From: Haloferax marinum
Lineage (GTDB): Archaea; Halobacteriota; Halobacteria; Halobacteriales; Haloferacaceae
Length of the DNA stretch: 64,000 nucleotides
Reading direction: 5' to 3'
Assembly: GCF_009674625.1 (NCBI RefSeq)
Contig: NZ_WKJQ01000001.1
Span: 744,001-808,000 of the forward strand
Below are positions 60,098 to 64,000 of the stretch, in pieces. The translations under genes and the position numbers were made by a program. Within the stretch, counting starts at the first letter, position 1; each line of letters starts with the position of its first letter. The notes under the pieces were generated by a model. It did not search any database, was not told the origin of the DNA, and saw only the letters and a list, made by a program, of their open reading frames with translations.

Positions 60098-62281
60098 ATG
60101 GAGTTCGGACTCCACCTGCTTCCGCTCGTCGTCGCCATCGTTCTCGTCCTCCCCGTGATACTCTCTCCAGTGAGCAAACGCGCCGATTTAACCGTCTCAC
60201 GGGTCGCGCTCCCAATCTTTGGATTCTACGTCGCGAACGAGAATCCACGCCGACGAGAACAACGCCAGCGCCTTCGTGCCGCACACGTCGGTGTCACTCA
60301 CCGAGTGTACGCCTCGCGGACGCTTCTCATGGCAGGTGCGTTCGGCGTCGCCGGGAGCATCTTCGGGGTCTACTTCGCCGCCAACGTGTTGGAGACACTC
60401 GCCGTCTCGGGAGCGACAGTTCGCTCGACACTCCCGTCTGCACTGCAGTTCCTCGGTGGTCTCTCGAGTATCTCCAACCTCTCACTCGGGCAGTTGTTCG
60501 TCATTCTCCTCTTTTCGAGTGCGACCATCGGGACGGCGCTTGCAGTCGGCGTCTACTGGATTCGCTGGTACTACCTCGTCAAGCGTGCAGACACGCGCGC
60601 CTCGGAAATCGAAGCGACGCTCCCGCGGACGGTGGCGTTTACGTTCGCCCTCTCTCGGTCCGGGATGCCGTTTCCCAAGGTTCTCCAGACGCTCGCCCGC
60701 AACGAGGCAGTCTACGGTGAGGCGGCCCGAGAGGTGAGTGTGGCCGTCCGCGACATGGACGCGTTCGGAACCGACGTGCTCACTGCACTCCAATCGATGT
60801 CTTCGCGGACGCCCAGTCCGAACCTCGAAGAGTTCTCGGCCAACCTCGCGAGCGTCCTCGGGAGTGGCCGGAATCTCTCGTCGTTCCTCCGCGAACAGTA
60901 CGAGCGGTTCCAGGCGGAAGCAGAGGCCCAACAACAGCAGTATCTCGACTTGCTCTCGACGCTCGCAGAGGTGTACGTCACCGTCCTCGTCGCCGGGCCG
61001 CTGTTTTTCATCACCGTTCTCGTCGTCATCGGCCTCGTCCTCGCCGACACGCTGTTCGTCATCCGCCTCATCGGCTACATCGCAATTCCACTCGCCAGTC
61101 TCGGCTTCGTCGTCTACATCGACAGTATCACTCGTTCGCTTCGCGGGGCCATCGTCGTCGACGACGATACCCAGACTGCCAGTGACTCGATTCGCTCTCT
61201 CGAACCGCGGGCCAGAGTCGGTGGTCACCCTGCCACAGATGGTGGTGAGACTGCCGACCGATGGCAAGTCAACCGTGAGCGACTCGCTGCGTACGACCGA
61301 TTCCGCTGGCTTCGGAAGTGGGTCGACCACCCACTGGAGACCCTCAGTCGCCGTCCGCTTGCGACGCTCGTCGTCACCATCCCCGTCGGAATCGTCTGGG
61401 TCGCACTCCAGTCGTCGCAGTCACTCTCGTCGATACCCCTCCCATCGTCGCTTCCCAGCATCCCGACGAGTCTGTTCGTCTCGACGTCGCCGACGACCCA
61501 GTCTCTCCTCGACATCGTCGCCGCGATGGACCAACACGTCGTCGAAGCGGCCATCGTCGCACTCGCGATCGTCTCGGTCGTCCACGAGATTCGAAAACGA
61601 CGAACTCGAGCTATCGAACGGAGCATGCCGGACTTCCTCGACCGTCTCGCCAGCGTCAACGAGGCGGGGTTGACCGTCGTCCAGAGTCTTCGGCGCGTGT
61701 CGTCGTCCGACCTCGGAACGCTCGGTGACGAAGTCGAGCGAATCTGCCGCGACATCGACTGGGGCGCGGACGCCCAGACGGCGCTCCGTCGGATGGACCG
61801 ACGAACGATGAGTCCGATGGTCTCGCGGTCTGTCACGCTCATCACGAACGCGATGAACGCCAGCGGCGACATCGGCCCTGTCCTCCGAATCGCCGCCAAC
61901 GAAGCACAGGATAGCCGACGACTCGCCCGCGAGCGAAGACAGGAGATGTTGACCTACCTCCTCGTCATCTACATCGCCTTCTTCGTCTTCCTCGGCATCG
62001 TCGTCGCCCTGACAGTGTCGTTCATCCCCGCAGTCGAGCAGGCGACTGCCGGCACAGCAGTCGGGGCCGGCGGAGTCGGCGGCGTCACCTCCGGAACGTT
62101 CGCTGGCCTCCGCGACGTCGACACCGCTGCCTATTCGGTGCTGTTCTTCCACCTCTCGGCGATTCAAGGCGTCTGCTCTGGCCTCATCGCAGGACAGTTA
62201 GGCGAAGGCGAAATCGCAGACGGCATCAAACACGCGACACTGCTCTTGTTCGTCACGTACGCCGTCTTCTTGTTCATCTGA
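60098..62281 (+). CDS. Type IV pilus/archaellum-like membrane platform protein (PilC/TadC type)
   Basis: A 727-aa integral membrane protein with two T2SSF domains. The first is LPRTVAFTFALSRSGMPFPKVLQTLARNE and the second MPDFLDRLASVNEAGLTVVQSLRRVSS with SRSVTLITNAMNASGDIGPVLRIAANEA. About eight to nine TM helices are seen, including the N-terminal anchor and a C-terminal group. It should couple to the ATPase encoded one base upstream and assemble a pilin filament. No pilin (class III signal peptide), prepilin peptidase or accessory genes are next to the pair. Confidence 0.92.
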   Translation: MEFGLHLLPLVVAIVLVLPVILSPVSKRADLTVSRVALPIFGFYVANENPRRREQRQRLRAAHVGVTHRVYASRTLLMAGAFGVAGSIFGVYFAANVLETLAVSGATVRSTLPSALQFLGGLSSISNLSLGQLFVILLFSSATIGTALAVGVYWIRWYYLVKRADTRASEIEATLPRTVAFTFALSRSGMPFPKVLQTLARNEAVYGEAAREVSVAVRDMDAFGTDVLTALQSMSSRTPSPNLEEFSANLASVLGSGRNLSSFLREQYERFQAEAEAQQQQYLDLLSTLAEVYVTVLVAGPLFFITVLVVIGLVLADTLFVIRLIGYIAIPLASLGFVVYIDSITRSLRGAIVVDDDTQTASDSIRSLEPRARVGGHPATDGGETADRWQVNRERLAAYDRFRWLRKWVDHPLETLSRRPLATLVVTIPVGIVWVALQSSQSLSSIPLPSSLPSIPTSLFVSTSPTTQSLLDIVAAMDQHVVEAAIVALAIVSVVHEIRKRRTRAIERSMPDFLDRLASVNEAGLTVVQSLRRVSSSDLGTLGDEVERICRDIDWGADAQTALRRMDRRTMSPMVSRSVTLITNAMNASGDIGPVLRIAANEAQDSRRLARERRQEMLTYLLVIYIAFFVFLGIVVALTVSFIPAVEQATAGTAVGAGGVGGVTSGTFAGLRDVDTAAYSVLFFHLSAIQGVCSGLIAGQLGEGEIADGIKHATLLLFVTYAVFLFI

Positions 62282-62301
62282 GTCCGGTTTTCTCGTCGAT
62301 G

Positions 62302-62350
62302 GAGAACACGTCGTTAGGGAACACGTCGCGTCGGTGGGGAACACGTCGTT
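62302..62350. repeat. Three imperfect copies of GGGAACACGTCG between pilC and the methyltransferase
   Basis: GAGAACACGTCGTT (62302-62315), GGGAACACGTCG (62317-62328) and GGGAACACGTCGTT (62337-62350) are spaced about 15-20 bp. The repeats lie in the 142-nt gap before the methyltransferase ATG and could be a repeated operator or a slippage product. Confidence 0.5.
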
Positions 62351-62423
62351 GGACAGCAGGTCGACTACGGTGTCGCCACCGACGACCCGTGCGGTCTTTG
62401 GTGGGGCATCGCTACCCATCGAT

Positions 62424-63071
62424 ATGGACGATTCCCGAACGGCGGTCCGGGAGACCTACGACCGCATCGCGTCACACTTCGCGTCGACCCGCGAGTATCC
62501 GTGGCCGGAAGTCGAGACGTTCGTCACGGAGGCGACTGCAGACGCCCCAGCGGTCCGTGCTCTCGACCTCGGGTGCGGCAACGGTCGGCACGTCGAACTC
62601 CTCTCGGCACACGCCGACGAGGTGGTCGGACTCGACGTTAGCCGTGGGCTACTCGACGAAGCGACCACCAGAGCAGCAGACAGAGGATTCGAAGCAGGCC
62701 TCGTGCAGGGTGACGCCTCACGCCTCCCATTTGCCGACGACACGTTCGACCTCGCCGTCTACGTGGCGACACTCCACCACCTCACTCCTCGTGAGGCGCG
62801 CGTCGAGAGCCTGAACGAACTCGCTCGCGTCCTCACGTCGGACGGTCGCGCCGTCGTCAGCGCGTGGAGCACCGCCCACGACACGTTCGACCGCGAGGAC
62901 GGATTCGACACCACGGTCGATTGGACGCTCCCCGGTGGCGAGACAGTCCCGCGATTCTATCACATCTACGCGCCCGACGAGTTCGACGCCGACCTCACGG
63001 CGAGTTCGCTCGGGGTTGTCGAATCGACGATTTCGAGCGGGAACTGTTACGCCGTCGTCACCGGCGTCTGA
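62424..63071 (+). CDS. Class I SAM-dependent methyltransferase, Trm9/ALKBH8-like
   Basis: A 215-aa methyltransferase starting at MDDSRTAVRETYDRIASHFA. The motif STREYPWPEVETFV matches the N-terminus of Trm9-type tRNA wobble-uridine carboxymethyl methyltransferases (YxxIAxxFxxTRxxPWP). The SAM site is VRALDLGCGNGRHVELLS, with GLDVSRGLLDEA and GDASRLPFADDTFDLA. Length and layout are normal for an archaeal Trm9-like enzyme. The frame upstream (from 62334) includes the repeats and is not coding. Confidence 0.87.
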   Translation: MDDSRTAVRETYDRIASHFASTREYPWPEVETFVTEATADAPAVRALDLGCGNGRHVELLSAHADEVVGLDVSRGLLDEATTRAADRGFEAGLVQGDASRLPFADDTFDLAVYVATLHHLTPREARVESLNELARVLTSDGRAVVSAWSTAHDTFDREDGFDTTVDWTLPGGETVPRFYHIYAPDEFDADLTASSLGVVESTISSGNCYAVVTGV

Positions 63072-63180
63072 GAAGGGTCGACACGCTGTGGCAGGTGTGA
63101 GAGTCGATGCCATTTCGCGGCTGGATACCGGCGTCGCACAGGTGATGTGGGCTTAAGAGTGACCGGACGTATCGACATGT

Positions 63181-64000
63181 ATGACCAAGACCGACGAACG
63201 ACAGGAGTACGAGGTGGTCGTCGTAGGTGGCGGCCCTGCTGGACTGCAGACGGCACTCTACACGACGAGACTCGGCCACGACACGGCGCTCGTCGACCGA
63301 GGCGGTGGCCGCGCGGCGATGATGCTCGACACGCACAACGTCATCGGCGTCACCGAAGACCAGTCGGGCAACGAGTTCCTCGGGACGGCCCGCACGCAAC
63401 TCCAAGAGTACGGCACCGACATCTACCGTGACCTCGTGACCGACGCCGAGCGACTCGACGACGGCCGGTTCCGCCTCGTCGCCAACGACGGTGAGTTCAT
63501 CGCCGAACGCGTCGTGTTCGGCGTCGGCTTCAACGACAAACGCCCCGAACCGCCGCTTCCACGCACCGGAAAGGGTCTCCACTACTGTCTCCACTGTGAC
63601 GCCTACATGTTCGTCGACGAGTCGGTGTACGTCATGGGTCACTCTGACTCTGCGGCCTACGTCGCCATGATTATGCTCAACTTCACCGACGAAGTCGACA
63701 TCCTCCTTCGCGGCGCAGAACCCACCTGGTCCGACGAGACCGACGAACTCGTGCGTGCGCACCCGGTCGATATCATCGACGAGGATATCTCGGGGATGAC
63801 GAAGCGCGACGACGGGTGGTTAGAGAGCTTCGAATTCGAAGACGGCACCGTCCGCGAGTACAAAGGTGGCTTCGCGATGTACGGGTCGGAGTACAACACC
63901 ACGCTCTTCGAACAACTCGACGTGGAACTCGACGACGACGGCACCGTTCCCGTAGACGACCACGGACGGACGAGCGTCGATGGCGTCTTCGCTGTCGGTG
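63181..64000 (+). CDS. Thioredoxin-reductase-like flavoprotein, 3' end cut by window edge
   Basis: The gene starts at ATG 63181 and runs open to the window end (273 codons so far). The N-terminal FAD motif is YEVVVVGGGPAGLQTALYTTR; the CxxC redox pair is in HYCLHCDAYMF (about residues 138-148), with a following VYVMGHSDSAAYVAMIM NADPH-binding stretch. GVFAVG at the right end is the start of the second FAD contact. It matches pyridine nucleotide-disulfide oxidoreductases of thioredoxin-reductase type. CTTAAGAG, 26-28 nt before the ATG, suggests a leaderless transcript. Confidence 0.87.
   Translation, partial: MTKTDERQEYEVVVVGGGPAGLQTALYTTRLGHDTALVDRGGGRAAMMLDTHNVIGVTEDQSGNEFLGTARTQLQEYGTDIYRDLVTDAERLDDGRFRLVANDGEFIAERVVFGVGFNDKRPEPPLPRTGKGLHYCLHCDAYMFVDESVYVMGHSDSAAYVAMIMLNFTDEVDILLRGAEPTWSDETDELVRAHPVDIIDEDISGMTKRDDGWLESFEFEDGTVREYKGGFAMYGSEYNTTLFEQLDVELDDDGTVPVDDHGRTSVDGVFAVG

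Noticed and set aside
1..64000. CRISPR arrays, transposases, integrases, rRNA or tRNA genes
   Set aside because: No regular spacer-repeat array, no DDE or recombinase motif, and no tRNA/rRNA pattern was seen on reading; repeats found are short tandem copies only.

Overview
The window looks like haloarchaeal chromosome, most like Haloferax or a close relative. It is GC-rich, the proteins are acidic, and many genes appear leaderless, with a TATA-like box (TTWWAW or yTTAAGt) about 25-30 nt before the start codon. Secreted proteins carry twin-arginine lipoprotein signals. Archaeal hallmarks are present: TFB, Rpo11, Dph6, an archaeal-type HPRT, and PilB/PilC-type ATPase and membrane platform genes. 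I saw no rRNA, tRNA, CRISPR array, transposase, integrase or attachment site. The first gene (3-449) and the last gene (63181-64000) are cut by the window edges.

Layout. 1-7.1 kb: a truncated acidic protein, two tandem cysteine-free CysD-like PP-loop enzymes separated by strong inverted repeats, a multi-pass membrane protein, Dph6, a sugar nucleotidyltransferase, an HTH/Zn-ribbon protein and a DJ-1/PfpI protein. 7.2-13.6 kb: a complete minus-strand dipeptide/oligopeptide ABC importer, transcribed A-B-C-D-F with overlapping genes. 13.8-15.6 kb: archaeal HPRT, an uncharacterised protein and a winged-helix regulator. 16.2-22.4 kb: a complete, translationally coupled Mrp-type Na+/H+ antiporter operon (A-B-C-D-E-F-G). 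22.4-26.1 kb: CoaBC, a flavoprotein, an uncharacterised protein and an SRPBCC protein. 26.3-34.7 kb: a cation-transport locus with two TrkA-TrkH sets plus an APC-family transporter followed by a third RCK (TrkA-like) protein. 34.8-44.9 kb: mostly housekeeping (lipoprotein, GatA/GatC, TFB, Nudix, PurL, CBS, quinone reductase), with an asparagine-synthase-like/PHP pair and a hidden 30-residue membrane peptide.

45.2-57.6 kb: alpha-glucosidase, a VOC protein, DUF2892, HisF, DUF1684, then a divergent pair consisting of a bacterio-opsin-activator-type regulator and a deiodinase-like redoxin. These are followed by Rpo11, two metallo-beta-lactamase-fold proteins, a membrane J-domain protein with a Ser/Arg-rich linker, a DUF4097-type lipoprotein and a uracil-DNA-glycosylase-like protein. 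57.8-64 kb: a small membrane protein, an orphan PilB-PilC pair, a Trm9-like methyltransferase and a truncated thioredoxin-reductase-like flavoprotein.

Functionally the window joins ion homeostasis (Mrp antiporter, Trk K+ uptake, APC-RCK pair) with peptide import, cofactor, purine and histidine biosynthesis and transcription machinery. No large mobile island is visible. The best candidates for undescribed biology are the APC-RCK pair, the regulator/deiodinase-like module, the cysteine-free CysD-like pair with its inverted repeats, the PHP/asparagine-synthase-like pair, the membrane J protein and the 30-aa peptide. Short tandem duplications (21-26 bp) recur at gene edges.
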